Source of the DNA: Azospirillum fermentarium
GTDB lineage: Bacteria; Pseudomonadota; Alphaproteobacteria; Azospirillales; Azospirillaceae
Direction: 5' to 3'
DNA: 64,000 bases
Assembly: GCF_025961205.1 (NCBI RefSeq)
Contig: NZ_JAOQNH010000002.1
Coordinates: forward strand, 829,501 to 893,500
In this document: positions 1 through 13,672 of the stretch, one piece after another
Numbering within the stretch: position 1 is the first letter of the stretch
Layout: every line of letters begins with the position of its first letter
Notes under the pieces: model-generated
What the model was told of the DNA's origin: nothing
The model's database searches: none
What the model saw: only the letters and a program-made list of their open reading frames with translations
Position numbers and translations under genes: made by a program

Positions 1-1264
<1,264 letters not shown>

Positions 1265-1331
1265 GTCGTGCACGGCATTGTCTGCCGCGGCCGTCCGCAT
1301 GGTGCCTGCCACGATGGGCAGGCGGCGAAAT

Positions 1332-1407
<76 letters not shown>

Positions 1408-1484
1408 GTCGTTCGCTGCGGTGGGCGGTTTCTAGAAGATCATGCGGTACCGGTCAAGCACTTTTCTTCATAGGCCGAAGGAAA

Positions 1485-1859
1485 TTATTCGGGGCCGTCC
1501 AGAACCTCCTGAACCGCCGCCAGCACCTCGGAGGGGGTGAAGGGCTTGCGCAGGGACCGGGCCGCGCCCAGTGCTTCGGCCACCGGAAGCACATCCAGGG
1601 ATTCCCGCGCACCGCCGCCGGAAATGGCGATGATCCGGCTGCCGGGGCAGCCCCGCCGGATCTGCATGATGGTCGCCAGCCCTTCCTGCTGTGGCATGAA
1701 GATGTCGGTGATCACCAGATCCACGGGATTGTCCTGGACATACCGCACCCCTTCGGCACCGTCGGCGGCGCCGACCGCCTGATGGCCGCCACGGGCCAGG
1801 GTGCGGATCAGCAGGGTGCGGACCATATCGTCGTCATCAATAACCAGTATCGTCGCCAT
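1485..1859 (-). CDS. Single-domain response regulator (CheY-like receiver)
   Basis: A 124-residue stand-alone receiver domain with no output domain. The acidic pocket is D8-D11, the phospho-acceptor is D52 in the ITDIFMP motif, the switch residue is S80, and the conserved lysine is K105 (KPF). All residues needed for phosphotransfer are present. It starts 6 bp after the stop of the upstream PAS histidine kinase on the same strand, so the two are co-transcribed and it is the obvious phosphorylation target of that kinase. It may act by protein-protein contact or hand phosphate to a histidine phosphotransferase elsewhere. No output domain is visible. Confidence 0.9.
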   Translation of the reverse strand: MATILVIDDDDMVRTLLIRTLARGGHQAVGAADGAEGVRYVQDNPVDLVITDIFMPQQEGLATIMQIRRGCPGSRIIAISGGGARESLDVLPVAEALGAARSLRKPFTPSEVLAAVQEVLDGPE

Positions 1860-1865
1860 ACGGCG

Positions 1866-4550
1866 TTACCCCTTTTCACTGTGACGGACAGAGAGCGATG
1901 CGCCGTCCTTGTCCCGGGCCCCCGGCTCTCCCCCCCGATTGGCGCTGCGCCGTGTCCCGATGATGCGGGCAACCAAGGCCATGAAGGCCGACGGGTCCGA
2001 CGGGGCGATGGTAATCCCGGCGGCGGCCGCTTCGTTCCCGATGAGCGTCTTTTCCTGACACTCCTGGGCGTTGCACAGAATGATCGGGATATCCCCCGAT
2101 GATGCGGCCAGGGACCGGGCCATGGTCAAGGTTTTCCAGCCGGCGCCCGGCGTTGCGGCGGGCAGGATCACGGCGGCGAAACGGTGGGGCGCCATGGCGA
2201 ACAGCGCCCGCCCCCGCCGTTCGCTGCCGGTCGCGACCACCCGCAACCCTTGGCTGCGCAACAGGTGCGCGGCCAGAGCCCGCGCGCCTTCCGTCCCGCC
2301 GACCAGCAGCACCCGCGCCGCCCTGCCCCCGCCCCACGACAGGCCGGCATCGTAGAACGGCAGATACAGGCTGATGCTGGTGCCGAGTGCCGGGGAACTC
2401 ACCACGTCGATCACCCCGCCGTGGCGTCCGGCGATGCCGTGGACGGCGGCCAGCCCCAGCCCGGTCCCCTTCCCCACCGGCTTGGTGGTGAAGAAGGGCT
2501 CGAACATGCGCTCCTGCACCGCCGCGGGAATGCCGCAGCCGCTGTCGGCCACCGTCAGGCAGATGTAGCGCCCCGGCTCCAGCGTGGCGCGGCTCAACGG
2601 CTGCGGCTGGCCCACCGACACATGGGTCATCGAGACGATGATGGTTCCGCCGTCACGGCGCGCTTCGCCGATGGCATCGGCGGCGTTCTTGCACAGGTTG
2701 AGCATCATCTGATGGATTTGGTTCGGTGCCGCCAGAACCGTCATCGGCCCGGCACCGCTGACGGTGCGCAGATGGATGGTGGACGGAATGGCGGCGGACG
2801 CCAGCTTCACCGCCTCTTCCACCGTGCGGCGCAGGTCGATGACCTGCATCTCCGCCATGTCCTGGCGGGAGAAGGTCAGCAACTGCCCCACCAGATCCTG
2901 CGCCCGCCGGGTGGCGTCGATGATCTGTTCCACATCCTCGCGCAGGTCGCTGCCGCCGGACAGCCGGTCCAGCACCAGATGGGCATAGCCGGTGATGACC
3001 AGCAGGATGTTGTTGAAATCGTGGGCGATGCCTCCGGCCAGCACCCCGACCGCCTGCATCTTCTGCGCCCGGCGGATGTGCTCTTCGGCCTGGTGGCGGT
3101 CGGTCACGTCTTCGGCCAGGCACAGCAGGTTGGCGATGGTGCCGTCACCCCCCCGCACGGGAAACGCGCGCAGCAGCACCCGCGCCGCCACGCCACCCGG
3201 TGTGCGCAGGGTCAGCTCGTCCTCCCACGTTTCGCCCGCCAGCACGGCGCGCCACAGCCGGACCGTCCCCTCCCAAGCGGGGGGCAGCAGGGCCGACAGG
3301 AAACCGTCCAGCCGCACCACCTCTTCCCGTGCCAGCCCGGTCATCTCCGCCGCACGGGGGTTGACATAGGACACCTGCCCGTGGGCATCGGCAATCACCA
3401 CGCCCAGCCGGCTTTGGTCCAGGGCCTGGGACAGGACGCGCAGATGCTCCTGGTTGCGGCGGCGTTCGGTGACGTCGGTGATGCGGATCACCGCGCCGAT
3501 CCGCTCGCCATCCCGCATCACCGGGGCGGACCGGATATCGGCGGCAAAGCTGGACCCGTCGTTCCGCCACACCGTCTCGTCCTGCAGGCTGCCGTTCAGA
3601 CCGCCGGCCAGTCCCTGGGCCAGCCCGGTCAGCGGCTGCCCGATCAGATCGGCGGAGGAGCCATAGCCCAGCAGCCGGGCCGATGCCGGGTTGGCCAGGG
3701 TGCAGACACCCTCCCCATCCAGCCCGAGGATGCCGTCCCGCGTGGAATGGAGCAGCAGGCGGACCCGCTCCTCGCTCTCGCGCAGGGCGTCGCGGTCCTT
3801 GGCCGCGGCGGTGATGTCGTGAGACACGCCGATGATCCCCAGCACCTCGCCCGAGGGGCCGAAGAACGGCGTCTTCAGGGTTTCCAGCAGGATCACGCGC
3901 CCGTCGGCGGCGGTGACCCATTCCTCGAACCGGCGGGGCCGCCCTTCGGCCAGCATGGCGCGGTCGTGGGAACGGAAAAAGGCGGCAAGCTCGCGGTTGC
4001 CGGGCACCAGATCGTAATCGCTGCGCCCGACCACCCACGCCACGTCAACCCCGAAGCAGCCGGCGAAGGCCCGGTTGCACCCCATATAGATGCTGTTGTG
4101 ATCCTTGATGAAAATCAGGTCGGGGATGGAATCCAGCAGCGCCCGGAACAGCGGGTCGCCCAAGGCCGGCTCCACCCCCTCGCCCGTGATGTCGAAGGCA
4201 TGGCTGGCGCACGTCACCACCCCGCCGGCGTGGGAGGACAGGGTGGTGACCGTCTGCCACCAACGCTCCCGCCCCTGCCGGTCCAGGATGCGGTGATGGT
4301 GGTGGCACACCTGCCGGCGCCCGGCGGAGGCCGCCCCTTGAATCTCGGCCAGGAACCGCGCACGGTCGCCGGGGTGCAGCAGCGCGCCCATCCCGCCCCC
4401 CACCCCCACCAGCGCCGCGGCGGCGGGGGATGCGGCGGTGATGGGGCAGGCACGGCCATCCGCCACCCACTGCACCAGCAGCAGGGCATCGTCCGCCGCC
4501 ATGCCGGGCAGGGCATCAGGCGGAAGGGTCGGCGTGAGGGCCTTGTGCAA
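1866..4550 (-). CDS. PAS-domain hybrid histidine kinase with a degenerate receiver
   Basis: Cytoplasmic sensor kinase of 894 residues with no membrane segment. After an N-terminal PAS-like region (about 25-125) come three PAS domains (about 132-255, 260-365 and 370-490). The HisKA H-box is AHDFNN with phospho-His H510; the ATPase domain has the N-box [10 protein letters not shown] (N622), DSGCGIP and GKGTGLGL. The C-terminal receiver fold (about 745-865) has lost its chemistry: the acidic pair is GG751-752, the acceptor position is P797 and the lysine position is A849. Phosphate therefore probably goes to the separate receiver 6 bp downstream. The start used is a TTG with GGAG about 8 bp upstream; ATG at 4502 is an alternative that would remove 16 residues. 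The signal sensed is unknown. Confidence 0.88.
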   Translation of the reverse strand: MHKALTPTLPPDALPGMAADDALLLVQWVADGRACPITAASPAAAALVGVGGGMGALLHPGDRARFLAEIQGAASAGRRQVCHHHHRILDRQGRERWWQTVTTLSSHAGGVVTCASHAFDITGEGVEPALGDPLFRALLDSIPDLIFIKDHNSIYMGCNRAFAGCFGVDVAWVVGRSDYDLVPGNRELAAFFRSHDRAMLAEGRPRRFEEWVTAADGRVILLETLKTPFFGPSGEVLGIIGVSHDITAAAKDRDALRESEERVRLLLHSTRDGILGLDGEGVCTLANPASARLLGYGSSADLIGQPLTGLAQGLAGGLNGSLQDETVWRNDGSSFAADIRSAPVMRDGERIGAVIRITDVTERRRNQEHLRVLSQALDQSRLGVVIADAHGQVSYVNPRAAEMTGLAREEVVRLDGFLSALLPPAWEGTVRLWRAVLAGETWEDELTLRTPGGVAARVLLRAFPVRGGDGTIANLLCLAEDVTDRHQAEEHIRRAQKMQAVGVLAGGIAHDFNNILLVITGYAHLVLDRLSGGSDLREDVEQIIDATRRAQDLVGQLLTFSRQDMAEMQVIDLRRTVEEAVKLASAAIPSTIHLRTVSGAGPMTVLAAPNQIHQMMLNLCKNAADAIGEARRDGGTIIVSMTHVSVGQPQPLSRATLEPGRYICLTVADSGCGIPAAVQERMFEPFFTTKPVGKGTGLGLAAVHGIAGRHGGVIDVVSSPALGTSISLYLPFYDAGLSWGGGRAARVLLVGGTEGARALAAHLLRSQGLRVVATGSERRGRALFAMAPHRFAAVILPAATPGAGWKTLTMARSLAASSGDIPIILCNAQECQEKTLIGNEAAAAGITIAPSDPSAFMALVARIIGTRRSANRGGEPGARDKDGASLSVRHSEKG

Positions 4551-4600
4551 AGCGGTCTGCTCCGGTCAGCGCATCCACCCTATCCTTGCCCCAAGCGCCG

Positions 4601-4622
4601 GCCCGCGTCCACCCTCGCGGGC
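4601..4622 (-). terminator. Hairpin downstream of aconitase
   Basis: GCCCGCG / CGCGGGC inverted repeat, 7-bp perfect stem with an 8-nt loop, 14 bp beyond the acnA stop. There is no clear T-run after it on the minus strand, so it is only a possible terminator, or an mRNA end stabiliser. Confidence 0.4.
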
Positions 4623-4635
4623 AATATGGAATGCA

Positions 4636-7326
<2,691 letters not shown>

Positions 7327-7440
7327 GGAAACCCCCTCTCCTTGCCTTTTCCGGCCCGGCTTGGGGAGGCGTCGTGCCGTCAACCCAGACTGCGGACCCT
7401 GGCAAGAGATGTGGGGGCGGCTGCGTCCGGCTTCAAACGC

Positions 7441-7468
7441 AAAGCCCCTGCCCCGCGCGTCAGGGCTT
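7441..7468 (-). terminator. Probable terminator of the binding-protein gene
   Basis: An AAGCCCTG / CAGGGGCTT-type inverted repeat overlaps the stop codon of the upstream gene and is followed on the minus strand by TTTGCGTTTG. It separates that gene from acnA. Confidence 0.45.
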
Positions 7469-8560
7469 GGGCAACGTCTTCTGCACGCCCTGGAGCACGG
7501 GATCCCAGATCTCCCCGTACAGCCCCAGTTGCTCGCTGTTGCAGGAGCGGAAGAAACGCACCTGCACATGGCTGGGCAGCACCACTTCGGGCGCGTCCAG
7601 CAGGTCGGGGTCCATCCAGGTGTCGGACCCGCGGATGGTGTTGGCGTAGCGGGAGAAATTGCTTTGCAGCGCGGCGTTTTCCGGCTGGAGCATGAAATTG
7701 ATGAATTGCAGGGCCGCGGCCTTGTGGGGGGTGCCCTTCATCACCACCAGCGCGTCGGACCAGACGATGATCCCCTCCTTGGGATAGGCATAGCGGAGCG
7801 TGGGGCGGATGGCGCGGGCGCGCAGGGCATCGCCGTTCCACGCGACCGCCACCGCCACCCGCCCGCTGGTCAGGGTGTCGAGCACGGAACTGATGTCGTA
7901 GACCCGGCTCGGGTGCAGCAGCGGGCGCACCAGCCCCATGGCCCGGTCCAGCACCGCCCGGTCCGACGTGCATTGCGGCTGGCCCATGTAGAGCAGGGCC
8001 ATGCGCAGCGTCTCTTCCGCCCCGATCAGGAACCCCACCTTGTCCTTCAACTCCGGCGGCGGGTCGAACAGCAGGCGATAGGTGTCGATGTCCCCCTGAT
8101 ACGCCGCCGTGTCCACCACGATGGAGGTGGTGCCCCAATGGAACGGCACGCTCCATTCGTTGCGGCGGTCATAGGGGGGCGACCGCCACCCGTCCAGCAG
8201 GTTGGCATAGCCGGGCAGTTCCTGCGCGTTGATCGGCTCCAGCACCCCGGACTGCGCCAGCAGGGGCACGTCGTAATCGGCGGGGTGGGCGATGTCGTAG
8301 CGCACCGGAGCGCCGGGCTTCAGCCGTTCCCGCAGTTCGCCCACGGTCATGAAGGTATCGACGATGAGCGTGTGGCCGGTCTCCCGCTCGAACTTCGCCA
8401 CCACGTCGGGGGCGATGTAATCGGCCCAGGTGAGAAAGCGAAGCTCGTCCGCCGCCGCCGGCACGGCAAGCATGCCGAAGACCGCCAGGAGGACCGACAC
8501 GCCGCGGCGCCACACCCGGCCGCCGGTTTCCTTTTCCGATCCCATCCCGCGCCCGGTCAT
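7460..8560 (-). CDS. Orphan periplasmic substrate-binding protein, PotD/PotF (polyamine) family
   Basis: Extracytoplasmic solute-binding protein of the spermidine/putrescine type. With the ATG at 8560 it has 366 residues and a signal peptide ending ...[13 protein letters not shown]. The mature part shows the family pattern: [19 protein letters not shown] at its start, a [13 protein letters not shown] segment and the late [17 protein letters not shown] helix region. No permease or ATPase genes are adjacent. It is divergent from a membrane histidine kinase that has a large periplasmic domain, with a 145-bp shared control region, so a role as ligand-presenting partner of that kinase is possible. 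Binding of polyamines in particular is an inference from the family. Confidence 0.82.
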   Translation of the reverse strand: MTGRGMGSEKETGGRVWRRGVSVLLAVFGMLAVPAAADELRFLTWADYIAPDVVAKFERETGHTLIVDTFMTVGELRERLKPGAPVRYDIAHPADYDVPLLAQSGVLEPINAQELPGYANLLDGWRSPPYDRRNEWSVPFHWGTTSIVVDTAAYQGDIDTYRLLFDPPPELKDKVGFLIGAEETLRMALLYMGQPQCTSDRAVLDRAMGLVRPLLHPSRVYDISSVLDTLTSGRVAVAVAWNGDALRARAIRPTLRYAYPKEGIIVWSDALVVMKGTPHKAAALQFINFMLQPENAALQSNFSRYANTIRGSDTWMDPDLLDAPEVVLPSHVQVRFFRSCNSEQLGLYGEIWDPVLQGVQKTLPKP

Positions 8561-8705
8561 GCCTGCGGTTCTCCATTGGCGAAGACGTTGTGCTCGGGCA
8601 TCATGCCGGCCTTGGCGGGGATGGATCAACCATCTCATCAGGGTTCAGGGACGGGGTGCAACCGGAACGTGCCGGCGGGCAGCCGGCGGAAGGAAGGCGG
8701 AAACG

Positions 8706-10760
8706 GTGACGGACGGTCTGGGATTCCGGCGGCGCAGCGTGCGGGCGACGGTGGTCGCCGCGGCGTTCGCCGTGGCGGCGATGACCCTGGTGGCCGTGGG
8801 CATCAGCGCTTATTCCTACACCCGTATCGAACACCTGTTCGCCGTCGTGTCGCAGGAACAGGCCACCGCGCTCAATCAGGCGCTGCGGCTGGCGGAAACA
8901 ACCAACCGCTATGCCGCCGGCAGCGGCGAGATCGAAGCGGCGCGCAACCAGATCCAGCGGCAGAACGCCGTGGTGTCGCTGGGACAGCATGCCTATGCCC
9001 TGGTCGATGCCCTGTCGGCCCTGCGCCGCATCCCCGCCACGGCCCCCCATGTGGAACCCATCGCCGGGATCGTCCGCGCGCTGGAGGAGAACGTCAGCCA
9101 GCGCAACCAGCTGGTGGAGCAGCGGATCGAGGTGGAGGGCAAGAACCGCCGCCTGCGCCAGTCCCTGGAACGGCTCCAGGCCGGACTCGACGTGTTCCTG
9201 GCCCGGCTGGACAACGCCGAGCACCGGGCGGTGTCCGATTCCCTGCGCTGGGATCTGGAATCCGCCGGGGACCGCATGATGCTGCGCCTTTACGACGCCG
9301 GCCAGATCGAACAGCACACCGCGCTGCAGGCGGCCCAGGCCAATTTCGACGCCGCCCGCATCCGGTTCGACGCCGCGGTCGCCGCCCTGCCCGCCGGCAG
9401 CCCGGAGCAGGCGGCGGCGGGGCGGCTGCTGGCCGAATTCACCGCCCTGGCCACCGGGCCGGACGGGCTGTTCCCCGTGCGCACCCGCCTGCTGGCCCTG
9501 CGTGCCGACAGCGAGCGCCGCACCCTCCAGGGGCGGGAGGTTGTGACCACCCTCAGCGTCGCCGTGTCCCGCGTGGTCGGGCTGGTGGAGCAGCAGGCCG
9601 AACAGACCAAGGCCGCGGTCGCCGCCCAGATCAGTGCGGCGCGGCACTGGCTGGTGGCGGTTGCCGCGGCCACCTTCCTGGGGCCGCTGGCGTTCGTGTG
9701 GCTGGTGGTGGGGCGCACGGTGGTGCGGCCCCTGGCCCAGCTTGCCGCCGCCACCCGCCGCATCGCCGACGGCGACCTGAACACCCCCATTCCCCCGGTC
9801 CGCCACAGCGAATTCCTGAAGATCGCCGGCGCGCTGGAAGTGTTCCGCACCAACACCGCCGCACTGGCGCAGCGCACCCACGCCCTGACCGCCAGCGAGG
9901 AGGCGCAGCGCCAGGCCCGCGAACAGGCCGAGCGCGCCCTGGCCGACCTGCGCGCCGCCCAGGAGCAGTTGATCCACAGCGAGAAGATGGCGGCGCTGGG
10001 CAGCGTGGTGGCCGGCGTGGCGCACGAGGTCAACACCCCCATCGGCATCACCCTGACCGGCGCCAGCCTGCTGACCGAAGAGGTGAAGACCATCATGGAG
10101 GCGCAGGCCCGCGGCGCGCTGAAACGGTCGGAATTCGAGAGCTTCATCGCCCGCTCCCAGGAAATCGCCGGGCTGATCCAGGGCAACATGGAGCGGGCCG
10201 CCAATCTGGTGCAGGCGTTCAAGCAGGTGGCCGCCGACCAGTCCAGCGAACGGCGGCGCGGCTTCGACCTGCGCGAAACCCTGTCGCAGACGATCATCAG
10301 CGTGAAGCCGAAATGCGACCGCGCCGGAGTCGCCATCGCCCTCGACTGCGCCGAGGGGCTGATCGCCGACAGCTACCCCGGCGCCCTGTCACAGGTGGTG
10401 ACGATCCTGGTGATGAACTCCCTGGATCACGCCTTCAGCGGTGACGGCGGCGGCGGGCACATCGCCATCACCGTGGCCGAAAAGGACGGCGGGCAGGTCC
10501 GCATCGACTACCGCGACACCGGGCCCGGCATTCCGGCGGACGTACGGCGCCGGGTGTTCGAACCCTTCTTCACCACCCGCCGGGGCCAGGGCAACACCGG
10601 ACTGGGCCTGCATCTGGCCTTCAACACGGTGCAGCAGAACCTCAAGGGGCACCTCTCGCTGGGGCCGGAGGGCGGCGAGGGGGGCGCCCATTTCATCCTG
10701 ACGCTTCCCCTGGCCCTGCCGCTGGAAACGGCGGCGCCGGAGAAAAGCACGGCGGGGTGA
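8706..10760 (+). CDS. Membrane sensor histidine kinase with large periplasmic domain
   Basis: Sensor kinase of 684 residues. The first membrane segment is about 15-37, then a helical periplasmic domain of roughly 280 residues, a second membrane segment about 320-345, a HAMP domain about 345-397, a short coiled coil, HisKA with phospho-His H440 in VAHEVNTPIG, and an ATPase domain with MNSLDHAF, DTGPGIP and GNTGLGLHLAFN. There is no receiver domain and no response regulator gene beside it, so its partner is elsewhere. The start is a GTG with a purine-rich stretch ahead. It is divergent from the PotD-like binding protein. The overall design resembles TorS-type kinases that read a periplasmic binding protein; this is inference from layout only. 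Confidence 0.88.
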   Translation: MTDGLGFRRRSVRATVVAAAFAVAAMTLVAVGISAYSYTRIEHLFAVVSQEQATALNQALRLAETTNRYAAGSGEIEAARNQIQRQNAVVSLGQHAYALVDALSALRRIPATAPHVEPIAGIVRALEENVSQRNQLVEQRIEVEGKNRRLRQSLERLQAGLDVFLARLDNAEHRAVSDSLRWDLESAGDRMMLRLYDAGQIEQHTALQAAQANFDAARIRFDAAVAALPAGSPEQAAAGRLLAEFTALATGPDGLFPVRTRLLALRADSERRTLQGREVVTTLSVAVSRVVGLVEQQAEQTKAAVAAQISAARHWLVAVAAATFLGPLAFVWLVVGRTVVRPLAQLAAATRRIADGDLNTPIPPVRHSEFLKIAGALEVFRTNTAALAQRTHALTASEEAQRQAREQAERALADLRAAQEQLIHSEKMAALGSVVAGVAHEVNTPIGITLTGASLLTEEVKTIMEAQARGALKRSEFESFIARSQEIAGLIQGNMERAANLVQAFKQVAADQSSERRRGFDLRETLSQTIISVKPKCDRAGVAIALDCAEGLIADSYPGALSQVVTILVMNSLDHAFSGDGGGGHIAITVAEKDGGQVRIDYRDTGPGIPADVRRRVFEPFFTTRRGQGNTGLGLHLAFNTVQQNLKGHLSLGPEGGEGGAHFILTLPLALPLETAAPEKSTAG

Positions 10761-10773
10761 GCCTCTTTCCCCC

Positions 10774-11664
10774 TTACCGCTTGCGCATGATCAGCGTGGT
10801 CCACTCGCCGACGGGAATGCGGGCGACCAGATGCAGGCCCTGGGTGCGGTGGGCCTGGATCACGTGGCGTTCCTGGCGGTTCAGCAGCCCGGACAGGATG
10901 GCGTAGCCGCCCGGCACCAGATTGCGGGCCAGCAGCGGCGCCATGCGGGCCAGCGGGCGGGCCAGGATGTTGGCGGTGATCAGGCGGTAGGGGCCGCGGC
11001 GGCGCACCACCGGGGTGTGATAGCCGTCGCCGCCCTCGCTCGCGATCAGCGGGGCCACGCCGTTCAGGTGGGCGTTTTCCAGGGTGACGCGCACCGCTTC
11101 CGGGTCGATATCGACGGCCACCACCGGCACCCGCCACGTCTTGGCCACCGCCAGCGCCAGGATGCCCGAGCCGCACCCCATGTCCAGGGCGCCCTGCCCC
11201 CGCCCGGTCCCCAGCCGCAGCACCCGCGACACCCGGTGCAGGGCCTGCAGGCAGCCGTTGGTCGAGCCGTGCTCGCCGGTGCCGAACGCCGTGGCGGCGT
11301 CCACCAGCAGCGGGATGCTGCCCGGCGGCACCGGGTCTTCCAGGTGGGAGCCGTGGACGAAATAGCGCCCGGCGCGGATCGGCGGGAACGCCTGATAGGT
11401 ATAGGACACCCAGTCGATGGAGGGGATGTCCTCAACGATCACCTTGGGCTCCGGCACGCCGAGCGCCTGGGCCAGCAGCGCGACACGGGTTTCCAGCCGC
11501 GGCAGATCGGGGGGCGTGTGGGCGGTGGCCTCGATCAGCCAGGTCTCCCCCTCGTCCAGCTCGAAGGACGACACCGCGTCGGCGTGATCGCCCACCGCCT
11601 CGGCGAAAGCGGGGGTGTGAACCTCGGGAACGACAAGCGCGATGCGCCAGAACCGGACAGCCAT
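10774..11664 (-). CDS. prmA: Ribosomal protein L11 methyltransferase PrmA
   Basis: SAM-dependent methyltransferase that trimethylates ribosomal protein L11. The 296-residue protein has a variable N-terminal domain that recognises L11 and a Rossmann methyltransferase domain. It has the family motif AFGTGEHGST, motif I LDMGCGSGILA, the acidic AVDIDPEAV strand, and the TANILARPL motif (N-I-L-x in place of NPPF). It ends 13 bp from the stop of the convergent histidine kinase. It lies downstream of epmA on the same strand with a 118-bp gap, so both translation-factor modification genes may share a transcript. No strong Shine-Dalgarno sequence is seen. Confidence 0.95.
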   Translation of the reverse strand: MAVRFWRIALVVPEVHTPAFAEAVGDHADAVSSFELDEGETWLIEATAHTPPDLPRLETRVALLAQALGVPEPKVIVEDIPSIDWVSYTYQAFPPIRAGRYFVHGSHLEDPVPPGSIPLLVDAATAFGTGEHGSTNGCLQALHRVSRVLRLGTGRGQGALDMGCGSGILALAVAKTWRVPVVAVDIDPEAVRVTLENAHLNGVAPLIASEGGDGYHTPVVRRRGPYRLITANILARPLARMAPLLARNLVPGGYAILSGLLNRQERHVIQAHRTQGLHLVARIPVGEWTTLIMRKR

Positions 11665-11750
11665 GATCGAATATCTGCTTTTACGAAGGGGTTACGCGGT
11701 CAGAGCGCGACCTTACTCCAAACGGTGGAGCGGGCGGAAGGGATACGGAC

Positions 11751-11780
11751 ACAAAAATGCCCCATCCCGGCCCGAAGCCC
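11751..11780 (-). terminator. Possible terminator of epmA
   Basis: On the minus strand a GC-rich imperfect hairpin (CCGG...CCGG core) 3' of epmA runs into GGGGCATTTTTGTG. The T5 tract suggests a terminator, but the stem is short. Confidence 0.35.
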
Positions 11781-11782
11781 GG

Positions 11783-12853
11783 TCATGCTGACACCGGCGC
11801 CACAGGTGCCCACAGCACGTCGGTGATGTCCGCCGCCCCGCTGCACAGCATCACCAGCCGGTCGAACCCCAGCGCGATGCCGGAGCAATCGGGCATTCCA
11901 TGCTCCAATGCTGCCAGGAAATCCTCGTCCACCGGGAAGCGCTCGCCGTAGAGCCGTTCCTTCAGGTCCATGTCGGCGGCGAAGCGCGCCCGCTGCACCG
12001 CCGGGTCGGTCAGCTCGCCGAAGGCGTTCGCCAGCTCCAGCCCGCAGGCATACAGCTCGAATCGCTCGGCCAGCCGGCCATCCTCGGGCTTGGGCCGCGA
12101 CAGGGCCGCCATACACAGGGGATAGTCGGTCAGCACGCACGGCACGCCCTGGCCCAGATGCGGCTCGATCCGTTCGAACAGCACGCGGAACACGATGTCC
12201 TCCCACCGGTCGCCGGTGTGGGGTGGGATGCCCGCCGCCGCCGCCGCCGCCGCCAGCGGGGCCGGGTCAGGCTCGTGGGTGCCGTCGCAGCAGGCCATCA
12301 GGTCGATGCCGGCGTATTCGTGAAAGGCGTCCGGCACGGTCAGGATGCGCCAGGGGGCGAAGGGGTCGCAGTCCATGCCGTTGAAGGCGAACCGCGCCAT
12401 CCCGGCGGCGGATGCGGCGGCGCGCACCAGATCCCGGCAATCGTCGATCAGTTGCCGGTACCCCTCCCCCGCCCGGTACCATTCCAGCATGGAGAATTCC
12501 GGGTGGTGGGTGGCCGACCGCTCGCCGTTGCGGAAGGCGTGGGTCAGCTGGTAGATGCGCGGCTCCCCCGCCACCAGCAGCTTCTTCATGGCGAATTCGG
12601 GGGAGGTGTGGAGGTAGAGCCGCCGCCGCTCCCCCGGATAGGGGCCGGCAAGGTCGGTGGCGAAGGCGTTCAGGTGCGGCTCCATCCCCGGCGACACCTG
12701 CAGCGCCGGGGTGTCCACCTCGGCGAATCCGGCGCCGTCGAAGAAGCGGCGCACCGCCCCCAGCACGCGCCCCCGCACCGCCAGATGGGGCCGGCGGCGG
12801 GCGAAAACGTCGGGATGCCAGAACGGCGGGCGGGATAGGGGCGGATGCGGCAT
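11783..12853 (-). CDS. epmA: EF-P (beta-)lysyltransferase EpmA (GenX/PoxA)
   Basis: Class II lysyl-tRNA synthetase paralogue that attaches (beta-)lysine to a conserved lysine of elongation factor P. The 356-residue protein has only the catalytic core and no tRNA anticodon-binding domain, as in the EpmA family. Class II motifs are FAEVDTPALQVSPGMEPHL, the motif 2 region FRNGERSATHHPEFSMLEWY and the motif 3 region GIALGFDRLVML. The start is ATG at 12853, because the extra upstream frame is not family-like. It is divergent from efp, its substrate gene, across 183 bp, which confirms the assignment. EpmB (the lysine aminomutase) is not in the window. Confidence 0.95.
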   Translation of the reverse strand: MPHPPLSRPPFWHPDVFARRRPHLAVRGRVLGAVRRFFDGAGFAEVDTPALQVSPGMEPHLNAFATDLAGPYPGERRRLYLHTSPEFAMKKLLVAGEPRIYQLTHAFRNGERSATHHPEFSMLEWYRAGEGYRQLIDDCRDLVRAAASAAGMARFAFNGMDCDPFAPWRILTVPDAFHEYAGIDLMACCDGTHEPDPAPLAAAAAAAGIPPHTGDRWEDIVFRVLFERIEPHLGQGVPCVLTDYPLCMAALSRPKPEDGRLAERFELYACGLELANAFGELTDPAVQRARFAADMDLKERLYGERFPVDEDFLAALEHGMPDCSGIALGFDRLVMLCSGAADITDVLWAPVAPVSA

Positions 12854-12969
12854 GGACAAACCCCACGCAATGGGTATTTTAGGCGGCTCATAGGTATGGA
12901 CACGCCGGCCGCCGCCGGTCAACGCAGCGCCTGACATGGGGGGCCATAGCCGCCATGACGGGCACGGCG

Positions 12970-12998
12970 TTGCAGGCGCGTGGGCAAGCTGCTAGGGT
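12970..12998 (+). promoter_or_regulatory. Probable efp promoter
   Basis: TTGCAG at 12970-12975, a 17-bp spacer, and TAGGGT at 12993-12998. This would start transcription near 13005 and give a leader of about 30 nt before the efp ATG. Confidence 0.5.
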
Positions 12999-13036
12999 CC
13001 GCGCCGCCTGTCTCTTGGAAAAACGGGAAAGTCCCC

Positions 13037-13603
13037 ATGAAGGTCAATGCCAACACGATGCGCGCCGGCCATGTGCTGGAGCACAACGGTAAGCTCTACG
13101 TCGTCCAGAAAACCGCCATCGTGCAGCCCGGCAAGGGCGGCGCCTTCATCCAGATCGAGGCGAAGGACATCCGTTCGGGCACCAAGATCATCGAGCGTTT
13201 CCGCACCCAGGAAACCGTCGAGCGCGCCCGCCTGGACGAACATGAAATGACCTTCCTGTTCGCCGACGGCGACGCCTATACCTTCATGGACAAGGAATCG
13301 TTCGAACAGGTCACGATTTCCAAGGACATCATCGGCGACCAGGCCGTGTTCCTGCAGGACGGCATGGAAGTGACCGTGCAGACCCACGAAGGCAGCCCGC
13401 TGGGCGTGGAACTGCCGGCCAAGGTCACCCTGCTGATCACCGAAGCCGACCCGGTGGTGAAGGGGCAGACCGCCTCCTCCTCCTACAAGCCGGCCAAGCT
13501 GGAAAACGGCGTGTCGATCCTGGTGCCGCCCCACGTCGAAGCCGGCACCCGCGTGGTGGTGGACACGGCGTCGGGCGAATACATCGAACGCGCCAAGGAT
13601 TGA
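13037..13603 (+). CDS. efp: Translation elongation factor P
   Basis: EF-P binds the ribosomal E site and relieves stalling at polyproline stretches. At 188 residues it is exactly family length, with the three beta-barrel domains: KOW-like N domain, central domain and C-terminal OB domain ending SGEYIERA. The modification loop is QPGKGGAF, with K33 as the residue equivalent to Lys34 of E. coli, so it is a substrate for the divergent EpmA. The proline-rich OmpA-like protein at 14629-15399 is an example of a likely EF-P-dependent client in this same window. Start ATG 13037 fits the conserved N-terminus MKVNANTMRAGHVLEHNGKL. Confidence 0.98.
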   Translation: MKVNANTMRAGHVLEHNGKLYVVQKTAIVQPGKGGAFIQIEAKDIRSGTKIIERFRTQETVERARLDEHEMTFLFADGDAYTFMDKESFEQVTISKDIIGDQAVFLQDGMEVTVQTHEGSPLGVELPAKVTLLITEADPVVKGQTASSSYKPAKLENGVSILVPPHVEAGTRVVVDTASGEYIERAKD

Positions 13604-13672
13604 TTCCCGCGCATGGGCGGCGCGTTCCGCGCGCCGCCCTTCTCAGTGCCCGTTATCAGGATCGTCTCATCC

